Shown: one piece after another, positions 22,566-35,002 of the stretch | How the letters are laid out: each line of letters starts with the position of its first letter | Position numbering within the stretch: position 1 is the stretch's first letter | Assembly (NCBI GenBank): GCA_032821775.1 | Contig: JAVLRN010000010.1 | Coordinates: forward strand, 1,798,001-1,862,000 | Length of the DNA: 64,000 nt | From: Sanguinoderma infundibulare | Lineage: Eukaryota; Basidiomycota; Agaricomycetes; Polyporales; Polyporaceae | Direction: 5' to 3' | The notes under the pieces: generated by a model | The model's database searches: none | Seen by the model: the letters and a program-made list of their open reading frames with translations, nothing else | What the model was told of the DNA's origin: nothing | Made by a program: the position numbers and the translations under genes

Positions 22566-23270
22566 GATGCTGCGCCACTTGGCACTAGTCACTCGCACTG
22601 GTGACCCTGCGGTGACACTGACCTTCGCCTGTCTTCGCTCGCGTGACTGCTCGCCAGAGAGGAGCGAGCCTCTGCCCGGACGCACCGTCACGTTCTGGGA
22701 CTTTCCAAGGGCGAGTGACACGTCGTACAACGTTCTCAACTCTGTGTTCCCGCCCGTTCTAGTCCGGCATCATTCTATTCTCTTCGCGCTCTGGCCCCTT
22801 TGCGCTTGTGCTTCCATCAACATTTCCCTTGTATGTTGCGTTGTTGCTTCTGTTCTTCCCAGCCCCGGCGACATCTTCGTGACCGAACAATTGTTCCAGT
22901 GGTGGTGCTCGCGCGGATATACGCTCACAGGCGTCGCATGCGGGTCGTGTGCGGCAGAGAAGGAGTCCATCGTGACCCAACGCTCGATGACCTATGCGGG
23001 GAAACGTGGGAAAGTCGTCCGCCGGAAATGGCCGGTGCCTACCAGGACCTGGAACCTCGCTTGGGACCCCGGCACACCCTTCTCTCGTCGGGAAGCTCGA
23101 GAACCATCGCCTTCGCTGCTGCCCGTGTCCTGCAGCCTCAGCTTCGTCTTCTATCCACATTGACCACCTTCTGGGCTTGTGTGAATCCATTCCTTCTTCG
23201 TCCTTCTTGATCCCTGCCTGGGAGCGATTCGTTCGACGGCCTTGACGACGGCTACGGCCAGGAGACGGAT
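22566..23270. other. Shared upstream region, HABP4-like gene and 5-phosphatase
   Basis: No convincing gene. Long chance frames exist on both strands but none shows a family feature. It is the promoter and 5' UTR region of two divergent genes. Confidence 0.45.
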
Positions 23271-26200
23271 ATGTCCAAGTCCGTAGCAAGCCCCACCGAC
23301 GTTGTGCACGACATCGTCCGTCCGACCGAGGAGGTCAAGGTCGCGATCGACGCACGCACGGCTCCCAGGGCCGAGGCCGACTCCGAGACTTGGACCCTGA
23401 CCGACCGCGAGCCTCCCGTGCAGCGCAGGAAGATCCTCGCCGTCGTCTCGCACCTCCACCCAAACGGCAAGCACGAGCAGGGATGGTGAGTGGTTTGTAC
23501 GTTCGCCTGTGATCGTGGAGAAGGTGCCGTCAGTGAGTGAAGGGGTCATGTGGGCGCGTTGCAGGCCCTGGACGCACGAAAGTGTGGTGGGAGGAACAGC
23601 AACGTTCGTGTCGCTTGCAAGCTCGTGTGCTCCTCGTGCATATAGAAGGACGGGAGGCGTGGCAGGGATCGCACGTCACGTCTTTTTTTCTGGACGTCGC
23701 GCGCATTCACACGACACGGTGACCCGCTGCCCACCATGCGCATTGTCCAGACGGCAATCTATCGTATGTGGTCGCATGTCAGCACTCCGTGCAGGTCGAG
23801 ATCGAGCAAAACATGTCACCGGGATGATGTCTAACCGCGCCGTCCAACCAAAGTCTCTCCAAAACCCGTGCGGTTCCCCCTCGGCTCCGACTCGCAGTCA
23901 CAGTTTTTCTGCGCTTGGACGGCCGGAGCATACTGCCTCTCGTCTATACGCCTGTCCAGGCCGGTTTTTTTGAAACCGAGTTTGCTCCACCTTCCTCCAG
24001 TATTTACAGAGACGCTTCGAAGCCTAATCTCCCGACCGCGGACTTTGTGCGCATACATCCTGCTTTGCGACGACGTCTCCGACCCGATTTCCTTAACGGT
24101 TGGATTCGAGCGCATGCCGGTAGGCTGTGGCCTTTGCGACGTGCCCGCCCATAGTACCCCCAAGCGAGGGACGTGGCTAGCGTGAGTCCATCCGAAGGTG
24201 CCGGCGCAAACATTTTTCCGTCTCGGAGCGCTGTCTGCGTCCGCACCCTCGTTCAGTTTTCGTCCACGAAAGTTGCCGATACGCGGTTTGTGGTTTCGGC
24301 GCGACAGATGGATGACCGTTCTGAAACGCACGGTCGCGGCTGTTGGGCGAGATGCCCGAGATTCTGCAGCTGAGGTGCCGAAAAATGTACGGGGGAATTT
24401 AACGAGTGTACACTGCTTGTTCCAGTTCGATTGGCATCCTCAGCCCAGCTCATCAAATGCTGCCCGACCGTGGACCCGGAAGTGGAAGATGGGGCGGCGG
24501 AGGAGGCGCGCCGGACATTTGCTGTACTCATTGGGGTAGAAGCTGATCGCGGTAAGAGCAGTTGGACCGACCTTGTCGGTGGATGTCCATCAAATTGTAC
24601 AACTTGCGAAGTTCCGAGTAAGTGGTTGACCCGGTCGCAAGATAATGTTGCGAACTGGCTGTCACTCTTGGCCAATATCATTCGTCAAATTTCCTTCATC
24701 GTTTTTTTCCGTCCGCCTTGTGGATGTTGGGAAAATTTCCTTAGCTGACGGATATCTCTTGGCAGCGTCTTCGTGTTTGCCCAGAAGCCGCCGCGCATAC
24801 AGTCTATAATCGACGACTATATTGTGGAGCATGCGTTTCCAGTAATTCCCAGCTTTTCAATTTCTGTGTCCCAGCCTCGGCAGGTCACCCTTGATCTATC
24901 GTCATCACCTCCGGGAAGCTTATTTGCTTTGGACCAGTCGAGAACAGGTATGTTATCGCTTCAGATAAGTCTTCGTCTTGCAGAGGTTTGCGTAGTTTGC
25001 GAGTCACTGAAGTAGAGAATCTGTGAAATAAGTCGAGCGGCGTTCCTATTGCGCTCGTCAGTCTAGGGGAGTAGACAGATGTGATACAGCAAATATCATG
25101 TAAGATGGGCTTTCCGGAGGGGAGTTCACCATTTCGATCAAATAGCATCCTTTTCCCCATCAACCGCTATCAAGGAGCTGACGCAGAGTGCTGCAGAACT
25201 TACCGTCACCATCAATCCCGGACAAGATACCCCTTTCTCGTCTGTAACCCTACTCACCAGTGATACCCAAGGACTCCGTCTCCTTCTCGATGAATGCAAG
25301 CGGTTGAAGGAAGCTTCTAGTGCGTCCTCTTTGTCGTTATATCCGTAAAGCTGATTGACGGCCCTGATCAGCGACAGAAACGGATGATGACTACGACTTC
25401 GAACCTTTCTCTTGGGTAGCGCCTTATATTGCTGATCACGCTATCCCGCCTCTTCGTGAGTCTTTTTTTATGAGCGAGCGCCGAGAAGACCATAATCACC
25501 GGCTTCAACAGTCTCTGCTACTCCTCCCGATCTGCGCAACGCGACGAAACCCGTCCATGTCCGTTTATCTCCAGCAAGCGCTGGCTTGCCCGGTAATGAT
25601 CTTTCCGACATTGAGCTGATTCGCGAAGAATGGCTGCGGAAAGTGGTTCAGGATGAATTTTTTGCTGCCGGAGAGAAGGCACAGCTCAGGTGCGTACCGC
25701 TCAATCCCGCGTAATGCATGTCCTGTTCTGACCGACGATGTCCGCAGGATCCGTCTTGGCACGTTCAACGTGAATGGAAAGTTACCTTCTCAAGACCTAT
25801 CAGCATGGGTTCGCGGCCAGATTCACGGACCAGCATCCACGTGCATCGCGCCTGTCGAAGATATCGGGCCATTGTCGACAACTGAAACTTCGAAGGACCC
25901 TGTGGAAGAGGAATTGGGTTAGTATTTTCCGTTATGGGAACATGTGATTTATTTGGGTCCCGACTTCTTCCTATCTCGCATGTCATAGACCCTAGCAACG
26001 TCGTCCTTCCGGAAGATACACTACCGGACTCCAGCTCGATCGTGACATCGTCCGATACTACTGCGTCTACAGCCACGGCTGTGGACGCGGAGTCTGAGGA
26101 CACGGCGGTTTCAGATCTCCCCTCGGACGTTCCGGAGGACCCCAGTGATCCCGACATGCTCGTTTTGGCCTTCCAGGAACTTGACCTGTCGACCGAGGCT

Positions 26201-29200
26201 CTACTGTACTCGACCAAGACGGTTCGCGAGGAGGCCTGGTGCATGGCAGTGTTCGCGGGATTGGGCGAGAAAGCGGTTCTGTACGAGAAGGTGAGCGTCG
26301 AATGGTGTTCCTAGTTCCAACCAAGGACGGTGGCTATACTCGGACCGCGGCCCTGCTGATTCGTAATCGCCTGGCACCGCCATCGCAGCTCGTGTCCAAA
26401 CAACTCGTCGGGATGCTGTTGGTTGTGATCGTCAAGAAGCGTCTTAGGCCTAATTTCACTGACGTCCGGACGACGTCCGTGGGGGCGGGGATAATGGGGA
26501 TCATGGTTAGCTTTTTGAAATGCGTTAGCAGCATCCAACCCTTCGCGGCCTGACCTTGCTCGTTTAGGGCAACAAAGGCGGAACGGCCGTACGCCTCCTT
26601 TTCACACCTACACCGTCGCCGTCCGCAACTCCCGAGTCCCAGAACAGACCTACGGCCCTGACCTTCGTGAACGCGCACTTAGCGGCGTTCGACGAGATGT
26701 TCGAGAAGCGCAACGCTGATTTTCACGATCTGAGCAAGAGGCTGGTCTTCGAGTCCGCTATTTCCGTTGACGACCTGCCTTCGCCCGGAAGTTGGTATAC
26801 GCCTGCAGCCGGGTCGCTCAGCATCTTCGACACGGATGCACTCTTTTGGCTAGTGAGTGTGATTGGCGTGCTGTGTTGCGCCGACGAGACGCTGACAGAT
26901 TGGGGATTTGATTGGCATCGGTGTAGGGTGGTAAGTGTTCTCCCATCTTCGTTTCCCGGAAACCCCTGCTGAGGATGGCACGGTGTTCATGTCCGGACAA
27001 CAGACTTGAACTACCGGCTGTGGCTGCCGGACGCGGACGTGCGGAGCTTGCTCGCAGACGAGCAGCTGCGAGAGGACAACATCAAGGTCCTGCGAAGGTT
27101 TGATCAGGTCCAGCTCTCGGCATTACGTTCTTGGTGCGCTTCAACTTGCGCTCACGCGCTTTTTTCGGTCCGTCGTTCCACAGCTCGCGTCCGCGATGTC
27201 GAGCAAGAAGGCATTTGACGGCTTTATCGAGCGTCCGATCACGCATCCGCCGTGAGTGTCTTCTCGAGCTGGAGACGCTTCCGCGGAGATATCGCGAACT
27301 CACTAATTGCTTCAATCTAGTTCCTATCGATTCAGTCCAGGCGTGTTGACGGACGGGATGGGTTACGACATGAAGTGCGTCTCTCGCTCGCCTCGTGGTC
27401 GTGTGGGTGCTGACCCGGCGCGCACTGCTAGGCGCAGGCCTGCATGGACAGATCGCATCCTCCACATGGCCTCGGAAGCGGTGGTCGTGAAACAGCAGTC
27501 GTACACGAGTCATCCCACGATCACGATGAGTGACCATCGGCCGGTGTCAGGAGAGTTCGAGCTCGAAGTAAGCTTTCGCTTCCTACACTCCAGACAGTCC
27601 GGTTCGTCGGGTGGCGGATGGTGCGCTGAGCTGCGCCAGGACGCCTATTCCTGACGGGAGTATGTCCATTGCCAATGCTGAACTGCTTTGCGGTTTAGGT
27701 CCCGGCCTTGAGCGTCCCCGAGTACGAGTCATTCGTGCACCGCGTCTGGCGCGAAGTCTCGGGCATCGAATATGCGGAGCAGCGGCCGCGGGTTCGGGTG
27801 AGCCCGACCAATCTCGACTTTTCGAACATCGGGTCCGTGGTCACTTGTCATTATCGATTCGGGCATGCGGCGTTGCTGACGTCACCTCTCAAAAGCCACA
27901 AGCGCTGTGTGGCGAGAACGTTGGGGGTCGAAAACGTTGGGAAGGTGTGTATAGGGATCCGCGGGTTTTGAAGCATCATCAGCCGCTGACTATATCTGGG
28001 CAGGTGCCTTGTGCCTTCCGTTTCGTCTCGCAGAGTCCGGCTGCGGATCCATGTACGTGCTCGGAGCTTGCTCTACCGAGATGCGCTGCCTAAACTCACG
28101 GCCTCGTCAGGTCCACCATGGTTGCGCATTGAGCCCACAACGGTTCGTTCCAACCTTCTTGCGTCGAACTCGGACATCCCCACTCTAATTGTACTTACTC
28201 CACTCGCGGCAGGGTCTCGTCCTGCCTGGCAAAACGGCCGAGATAGCCCTTACGGCACATGTCGATGATGCAGCTGCATCGCAATTAAACCTTGGCAACA
28301 CGCACCTTGAGGAGACCCTCGTGCTGCACATCGCGCTTGGAAGGGACCACTTTATCGCCGTCTCCGGGGACTACGGTATCGTCATCTCGACATCCGCGCG
28401 CCGACGGTATCGCTGATTTTCGGCTTTAGACCGTACTTGCTTCGCGACAAACATAGGGTGGCTTGTCCGTCTGCCGGGGCCCGTCAGGGCTCTACAGACC
28501 CCGAGTGACGTGCTCCCTGAGGATAGAAGCGTTAACGCGCCTCGCGAGATCATGAGGCTGGTCAACTGGCTCATGAGTAATGGGACGCAGGCGGTAGGCG
28601 GCTTTATGACTCCGTCGTTTCTGCCCGACCCTAAGCCTCATGCTCACTAACTGCGCCCGGGATTAGAATGGTCTGTTCCTGACGCCAGGAGACGAGGAGC
28701 TTGTGCGACGCATTCGCGAAGTATGTCTGTATAAATTGCGCTGCGTGTGTTCGGGTACCCACCAGTCATCATCTTCATCTTAGGACCTCGACACCGGAGA
28801 GGAGTTCAGCGTGGACGGGACCGAGGACGATCCGAAGGCGGCGGTCGCCTTCGCGGATACACTTTTGCAGCTGCTGGACTCGTTGACAGACCCTGTCATC
28901 CCCTCTTCGCTTCATGCGAAATGCACGCAGATCGCCAGCCGCGATGAGGCCTTTGAGGCACGTACGTTGCCATATCTCGGGATCCGATACTCACGCAACC
29001 GCGATCTGTAGATGCTCGACGAGCTCCCTGTCGTCAACGTGAACGTGAGGCTTGGATGTTGTCGTATTTGACCCCGTCGCTGCTGCTGACGTCGCCGTTG
29101 CCATGTCAAACGCAGGTCTGGATATCGCTTACTGCATTCCTCCACTTCATCGGACAGCAAGAGGCGTACCAGGGCAAGACCGAGCAGCTCGGTACGTAGG

Positions 29201-29359
29201 CCCGAGCACGTCCCCGTCGCGATTCCGATCGTTGAGCGTTCCGCGTTGGTCTCTCCAGTTGCAGTTTTCGCACCGGTGCTCTTCCGCGACGATTTAACCT
29301 CCCCGATGCCGGTCTCGGTCGTCGGGAGACGGAACTTCCTGCGATACTTCATCGGGTGA
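23271..29359 (+). CDS. Type II inositol polyphosphate 5-phosphatase with ASH and RhoGAP-like domains (OCRL/INPP5B type)
   Basis: I read 25 exons whose lengths sum to 3102 nt (1033 residues): 23271-23485, 24766-24947, 25146-25319, 25372-25455, 25512-25689, 25748-25917, 25989-26290, 26389-26505, 26568-26852, 26927-26930, 27004-27107, 27184-27251, 27321-27374, 27432-27567, 27699-27832, 27896-27944, 28004-28052, 28111-28142, 28213-28375, 28430-28593, 28667-28720, 28784-28957, 29012-29044, 29116-29191, 29259-29359. Catalytic motifs in order: LGTFNVNGK (about 282), LAFQELDLS, SVGAGIMGIMGNKGGTAVR, FVNAHLAAF, FWLGDLNYR (about 568), RPAWTDRIL and SDHRPV. An ASH-like region (about 690-850) and a RhoGAP-like end (NGLFLTPGDEE; WISLTAFLHFIGQQ) follow. 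Removes the 5-phosphate from PI(4,5)P2-type lipids on endomembranes. Oddities: a 1.28-kb first intron, a 4-nt exon and a likely GC-AG intron. Confidence 0.9.
23486..24765 (+). other. Unusually long first intron of the 5-phosphatase gene
   Basis: Exon 1 ends GGATG and exon 2 begins CGTCTTC; their phases fit (EQGCVFVFAQK). A branch-like ctgac precedes the acceptor ggcag. The other introns of this gene are about 50-200 nt. Frames of 60-166 codons occur inside on both strands but show no recognisable family, and I found no clear terminal repeats. Confidence 0.6.
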
Positions 29360-29527
29360 GATCTAACCGAGAGCATGGGATCGTTCTACGCGACGGCTTT
29401 GTGGCGCAGGGGGACGGGATACATTGCGAGATATTAAGTGATTATGGTACTAATAAACTATAGCGTCGACAGTGTACATTCATCGTAATAATCGGTCACT
29501 GTTTCGGACTGGAAGCGAGGAGCGGCA

Positions 29528-29892
29528 TCAGTTCGGACCCTGCAAGGCACCGTCGGAGCCGGGGACGTACACAGGGACATAGGTGCATGGGATGCCTCTT
29601 CGTTGGCAATTGGCGCAGGTCTGGCGGCCGTCGCACTTCAATTTGCGTCCTGGAAGATATGTTGGCCACGTCAGGTTTAAGTGGTCGGAATGGCGGGGGG
29701 TTTTTATTGCGTTACTTACCCCTGCAGAACTGGCAGGCCATCGGAGTGCGGCGAGGCGTCCTGGGCATGTCATAGACGTCGTCATCGGAGTCCTGGTTGT
29801 GGGACTGTTGGCTGGCGTTTGCCTGCCAAGCGGTCAGTACGGCGCGCGGAGACGCCACAGTGATGTGGCGCCGCACTCACTTGGGAGCTCAT
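29528..29892 (-). CDS. Stand-alone Zn2Cys6 zinc-cluster protein, 78 residues
   Basis: Three exons: 29892-29881, 29822-29720 and 29649-29528 (237 nt). After an acidic/Gln start (SQQSHNQDSDDDVYDMPRTP) the protein reads ACQFCRGRKLKCDGRQTCAN and CQRRGIPCTYVP, an exact CX2CX6CX5CX2CX6C binuclear zinc cluster with the usual basic residues. It ends about 15 residues later at a stop, so there is no linker, coiled coil or fungal transcription-factor middle domain. The usual family length is 500 or more. It could bind DNA as a small competitor or partner of larger zinc-cluster regulators, or be a truncated remnant. Splice phases agree, which favours a real gene. Confidence 0.75.
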
Positions 29893-29927
29893 AATGATAC
29901 AGCAACGATTAAAATTAGGGCGGATGT

Positions 29928-29944
29928 GAGAGAGAGAGAGAGAG
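29928..29944. repeat. (GA)n microsatellite
   Basis: About eight GA units in the upstream region of the zinc-cluster gene, 36-52 bp from its start codon. Confidence 0.9.
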
Positions 29945-31266
29945 TATTAAATGCGAGGAATGGGATGAGGGGGGGTTAGTGCCCGCGGCGAGCTCGCGGC
30001 TTTTATGTTCATACCTCGAACATACGGCGCCTGGTGACCGCAGCCCAACTGACACTCCCGCTCTTGTAAATTCAGTGCAAAGGGCGTCCTCCTCCTCGTC
30101 TGCAATCTTGGGGGAAGCCACGGGCCACGGGGGTTCCGCCCATGCCTGTGCTTCGCCATCAGGGCTTCTCCTGCGTATGGAAGAAATCGCGAGATCCGGA
30201 CGGACCGAAACAAACTGTGCACGGTTTGTATGTGGTCAGCGAGCGAGGCGCATATGGCAACCAAACATACCAGGCCCCGCCGGGGAAGGCCTGCAGGGTG
30301 GATGACGTTTTCGCGTCAAGGCTCTCCCCTGCCAGAGGAGGGGGCGCTTCGCATCAAGGGAGCCTGGAGAATAGTTCTCGGGTCGAGCTTAACACGAGCT
30401 TCTGGATCTGCGGAAGGTCGCGCTTCGCCATGACGCACTGTGCAATCGCGCCCGGACGGACGAGTCAAAAGGACGACAGCCGCCGGACGGGGGCTCGGCG
30501 AACACCCAGACACCGCCTTGTCATCACGGACGGGGCTGGTCCGACGTCGGCGAAACGTCAGGCCATCCCAATGTGTGTACGCCAAAAGGGTGCTGTGAGT
30601 GCAGATGATGCTGGTCGTCAGGTATGCGCCGGGCCTGAGAACACTGGAGCAACACGAGACTTACTACTTATCGTCGTTCAGGAGGGTTTGCAAGCCAACA
30701 GAGCAAGGCGGTGAGGTTGCCTGTGTCGGACGTCGCAGGGAATCAGGATAGCATGCCGCGCCGATAGGGTTTTTTTCGCGGGCGCCTTCGAACGCAATCT
30801 AAACGGTGGGATATTAATGTTCGCAGCCCACGCGTACGGACGGGCCTGCCCGCCAGCCAAGGTTGTACCCGAACGCTCCGACTACCTGAAGGGGCAGCAG
30901 CTCTGCAAACTCTTGCCACGTAGGCGTCAGTGTGACAAATCACACACGAGAAGTTGGAGCTTCTCACCAGCAAATTTATAACCTCCGAACGCCCGGCGTT
31001 GCCTGCAGGCAGGCACCTTCGAGCGTCCTGTTGGAGCGAGTGCTGCATGCCGTGTCACGATCAAGCACCACAATCTCCCGGCGACTGCATGTCAGGCAAA
31101 ACCAAGTTGGAAATGACCGTGTGCCTCGCGAAATTGTCTTTGGAATGCTTGAAGCCGGGACTAGAAGACAAACTGTAGGTGATGGTACGGTAATCACGGC
31201 AGCGCCAGGAAAAAGGGCCCATACACGTGCAAAGCTTCGTGACAGTTGGCGCGCGCCGCGCTACGA
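29945..31266. other. Intergenic: nothing recognised
   Basis: 1.3 kb between the zinc-cluster start and the arrestin-like stop. A 190-codon plus-strand frame (30142-30714) has no family features and overlaps other equally long frames. Confidence 0.4.
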
Positions 31267-33120
31267 TCAACGGAAGATACGAAACTCGGAGGCTCTGGAG
31301 CTTGCGTCGTCGTACGCTGGTGGCGAATAGACCCGGGGCCTGGGCCCGGGCGCGTACGCCGTCCCTACGACCACCGAAACCTGCTGGAGGACCGCGTCGG
31401 CGCCGCCGCCGTTGTCCCGGGGCTGGAACGCAACCGCTTTGGGCGGGTACACCGCAACCGAATACTGCGTGCGAGAGATGTGGCAAAAGCATTCAGCGAA
31501 CGCGCGCGCGCGAGCGCCCCCCGCGCACACACGTACACAGCGAGAGAATCGGGCGGGATTGACTCACCGACAGCTCGAACGTGCCCAGCCGGCAGGTCGG
31601 TTTGAGCGTTGGGGGGAGATGGATCTCGCCGTGGAGGACTCGCTTGTGGGTGTGGGGATTACGTGCGCTGTCGGGCCGCCAGACCGCCGTCGCGAGCTCC
31701 TGGACGACGCGCTCAAAGTCGAGGCTCAGGAGCCGCGTCGTCTTGCGCGCGCTGAGGGACGCAGCGGGCGAGAGCGAGGCCTCGCCTGTTGCGATGTGCC
31801 GTAGCAACCGCACGACGAGGCTTCGCGGCGCGGAGAGCAGATCCAGCGCCTGGGGGTCGGGGGCCTCGACGGCCATCACGCAGGGAATCACGCTCCCGCG
31901 CGTGTAGCTGAGCTGGGGTATTCACGGTCCGCTGCGTCAGGGCGCGGCACGATCGCATCCATAAGGCGAAGGAAGCAGGGACGTACGGGTTTGGCTAGCG
32001 CGAACTATGCCAGGGAGGGACCGTGGTGGAACGTCAGCGCGCCGCTCAGGAACGCACGCGCGCACATGGCTCGCGGCTCGCGGCACTGTGATGCTAGTAC
32101 ATATCGTGGACGTACCGTGCATATCGCATCAACCTCGCGCGTGGAAAAAACCGAGCCCCGAACCTGGAAGGGTTCAAGACAGTGCCATCCATCGGGGTCG
32201 GCTTCCGGGCCGGGCAATGGTGCGTTCTCGAGGTAAGCCATCTGCCGCGCCATCGACGGCGGTCCTGGGCGGACTATGGGAACGTAGCCCACGACGGTGC
32301 CAAGACTTTGGCCATAGTCAGAGAGGGGAATGGACGACGCGGGGAAGAAGACGACGCGTGGCAGAATACGTACGTGCTGTCGACGCGAAACCGGCTTCGA
32401 TGAACGGTCGCGAGCACCTGGTACTGGATGTGGACTCTGGCCATCCGTTCGGAGAAGGAAGCAGGAAGAGGGAAAGTCTCCGTGGAACCGTTTGGCGACT
32501 GCACTTGACACGCGTTGGGAAGGGCTAACAGGAACGGCCAGCTATGTTCTCCTACGAGCTTGCTCGCCTTCTGCCCCGCGTTGGAAGCGGACGGGCCTTC
32601 GGGCGGCGCAGACCTCCACAGAGTTTCCGAGACTTGTACAAAGTTCAGGACCTCGGTGACCGAGGATGTCATTTGACCGATGACCTGCATAGCACTCTGT
32701 GTCAGCCAAGCCGACAAACAGCGGTTTTCAGAGGGAAGAGATGGGATCCGAAGTACCACAGCGTATCGCATGTTTCGACGTTTATGTGGTCTGGCGCAGC
32801 ACATGAATTTCCTTAATCTTACTTACCTGTATAGAAACCGCCTTGATAGACTCCTCCTTGGAGAGATTCAGCGTCACAGAGCCCCCGACGGCCTCGCCTT
32901 GGCAGAACGACGGAAGATACGTAGAAGCCGGAGCGTTGCTTACTATCTTGAGCGTCAACCACGGGCGATTCTTGGAACTCGTGAGATGATACAGATGCTC
33001 TACTTGTTGGCGGGAGCTGGGCGTGTGGTGAGAGTCCGACGTGTTCGTACTACCCCCGGCGATGCGGCGATTTCGGTGTTGTGCGCTAGAGTGGGCGTAC
33101 TGCGGGAGCTCTGGGTCCAT
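31267..33120 (-). CDS. Arrestin-like protein
   Basis: Five exons: 33120-32827, 32684-32374, 32305-32116, 31912-31568 and 31464-31267 (1338 nt, 445 residues). After a Ser/His-rich start the arrestin-N beta-sandwich begins: WLTLKIVSNAPASTYLPSF, GEAVGGSVTLNLSKEESIKA, VTEVLNFVQVSETLW and LPASFSERMARVHIQYQVLA. The C-lobe follows with VGYVPIVRPGPPS, YTRGSVIPCVMAVEAPDP, LHGEIHLPPTLKPTCRLGTF and SVAVYPPKAVAF. It ends with a Pro/Tyr-rich tail containing SPPAYDD, close to a PY motif. Known relatives are adaptors that recruit ubiquitin ligases to membrane cargo. The first and third introns (142 and 203 nt) are long for this window. A second acceptor at the first would add four residues. Confidence 0.8.
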
Positions 33121-35002
33121 GGTGGTGTGGCGACCGAGTGGTAGGGTGGTAGTTCGGGTGGTTGGATATCAACAGTGGCGTTGACGCTATATGAGGGAGA
33201 GACGGATGACGAGGGGGGGCAGCTATGTCAGCGAGTTCCCGTCGTCTGTATCGATGGATGGCGCAGCGACTTCCCCATATCTTCTTTAACCACCATGAGG
33301 ACGCGCGCCCCAAGTGGAGCCAAACGGAGGAACGTGGGGGAAATAAGCTATCGCGTAAAGGGTGGAGAGTTAGAACTGTCGGGGATGAAGCCCGAGCGGA
33401 CGCACCCCCATCCCATGACACGGTTGGAACGTTCAACGGAAACGTTCGGCACATCCGATCGTAGTCTATTTTGTATCCAGGTGACCACCGTCAATGAGAG
33501 CCGTTAAGGTAAGAAATTAGACCTACCGCATGCACGCTTGGGCGAGAAGCGGGAGGAGGGCCAACTTTTTCTCTCGCCGTGCTGCGCTAAGTCCAGATTA
33601 GGAATGTGGTGGTTGGGAAAACCCTAATTCCTCCTTACATAATTCCTCATCGTGGGCGCTTGGAGAGATTAAGCGACCTGTGGCTCTTCTTCGCACCTCC
33701 CAATGCCCGCGCTGACCTTGGACGCAGGGGTGGTAGCATGTGTGAACATGACACGCGGCCCACGATAGCGGGAGTGCACCACATGGTGCATGCCTCGCGG
33801 GTCTGATCCCATTGAACCTCGTTTTGCTCGAAGCATCCTCCGAGGCACGTTTCCAATATCCGTCTTTGGGTGCGATATCTAAGTTTACCCTTGTCTCGAA
33901 TCTAGGTGGGTGCATGCACCTCAGAAACCGAAATGTGCAATGGTATGACATAAGGAATGAGCTTTACCTTTATTGTGTATTATCGTACCGGTCACATTGG
34001 AACTAGAGACTGAACGAAGGATCATTTTCTACAATCTTCCAAGACTCAAGAGAGCCATCAGTGGCGTTCTGCATCCGATAACTGAACCTGAGCCTTCTGG
34101 TCTCTTGGCAAGAGAGGTATTTTCTTGACTAAACTCGGCTAATCTGCGGCTTCTCTGCCGGTCGGCGTGTTCCTAGAGCGCCCTCTGCTTAGACTCACGG
34201 AGCGTATGCCTTTGGCCAGGGTCATAGGGTCATGTCGGTTCTAGTGAAGGACGAGAACGTCCTAGACTCTAGTTCATTCCATAATAAAGTAGGCTTTCAC
34301 CGTCTACCTCCGAACTTCGGATGCTGAACTTGTCTTGCGCTCATTGTCCAACAACAGCTTGCTTGGTGGATATGGACACCCCGAAAGTTGCGACAGGATG
34401 AGGACACAGGGAGCTGCCATCCTTTCCGACTACGGCCATGTGTCCACGCCGGACGTAACCCAGGGAATATGCGCGAGATGGGCGAACGCGAGCAAATGGT
34501 TCACTGATTGAGTCTTATGTCAATGCTATCGCAAGTTTCAGTTAACGGGAGGTAGTGCGTGCACTACCGCTGCACTGTTGTGAATTTATTTAGTCTACAG
34601 AGCATGTGCCGCACTCAAGCTCAGATGTGGGGCCGTTGCTTCCGATTTGGACATTGGGCACACGGGTACGTTTCAGCGGGCATGGGTGCGATAAAAATCA
34701 CACACGGAAAACCATTTTTCGTGCACTCAAAGATATTTTTTCTAGGTCTGCAAAGGCCACTCCGACGGACGGAGAGAGTGCTGCGCCTTTGCTGCTGAAC
34801 TCTACGGCATCCTTTTTGGGACAGACACCGGCTATCCGGGCCGGGAAGGCTTCGTCCCGATTTGGCAGCGTGGCCACGGTTATTCTCGCACTTTCTCGAA
34901 ATCGACCCCGTCCTGAAAATGTGCCGCTTGGACCTCCTTTCACCACCAGATCTATACCTCTCTCTCTTGGCTAGACTATACACATCTTTCTAGGTGTAGA
35001 AA
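33121..35002. other. Intergenic between divergent arrestin-like and cyclophilin genes
   Basis: 1.9 kb without a supported gene on either strand; AT-richer than its surroundings around 33500-34600. Confidence 0.4.

Noticed and set aside
22465..23163. 232-codon plus-strand frame upstream of the 5-phosphatase
   Set aside because: Overlaps the HABP4-like TATA element and has no family features; more likely promoter and 5' UTR.
23831..24681. Nested minus-strand gene in the long intron (frames of 142 and 166 codons)
   Set aside because: The two overlapping frames have no recognisable motif and no splice or promoter support; kept only as a possibility in the intron finding.
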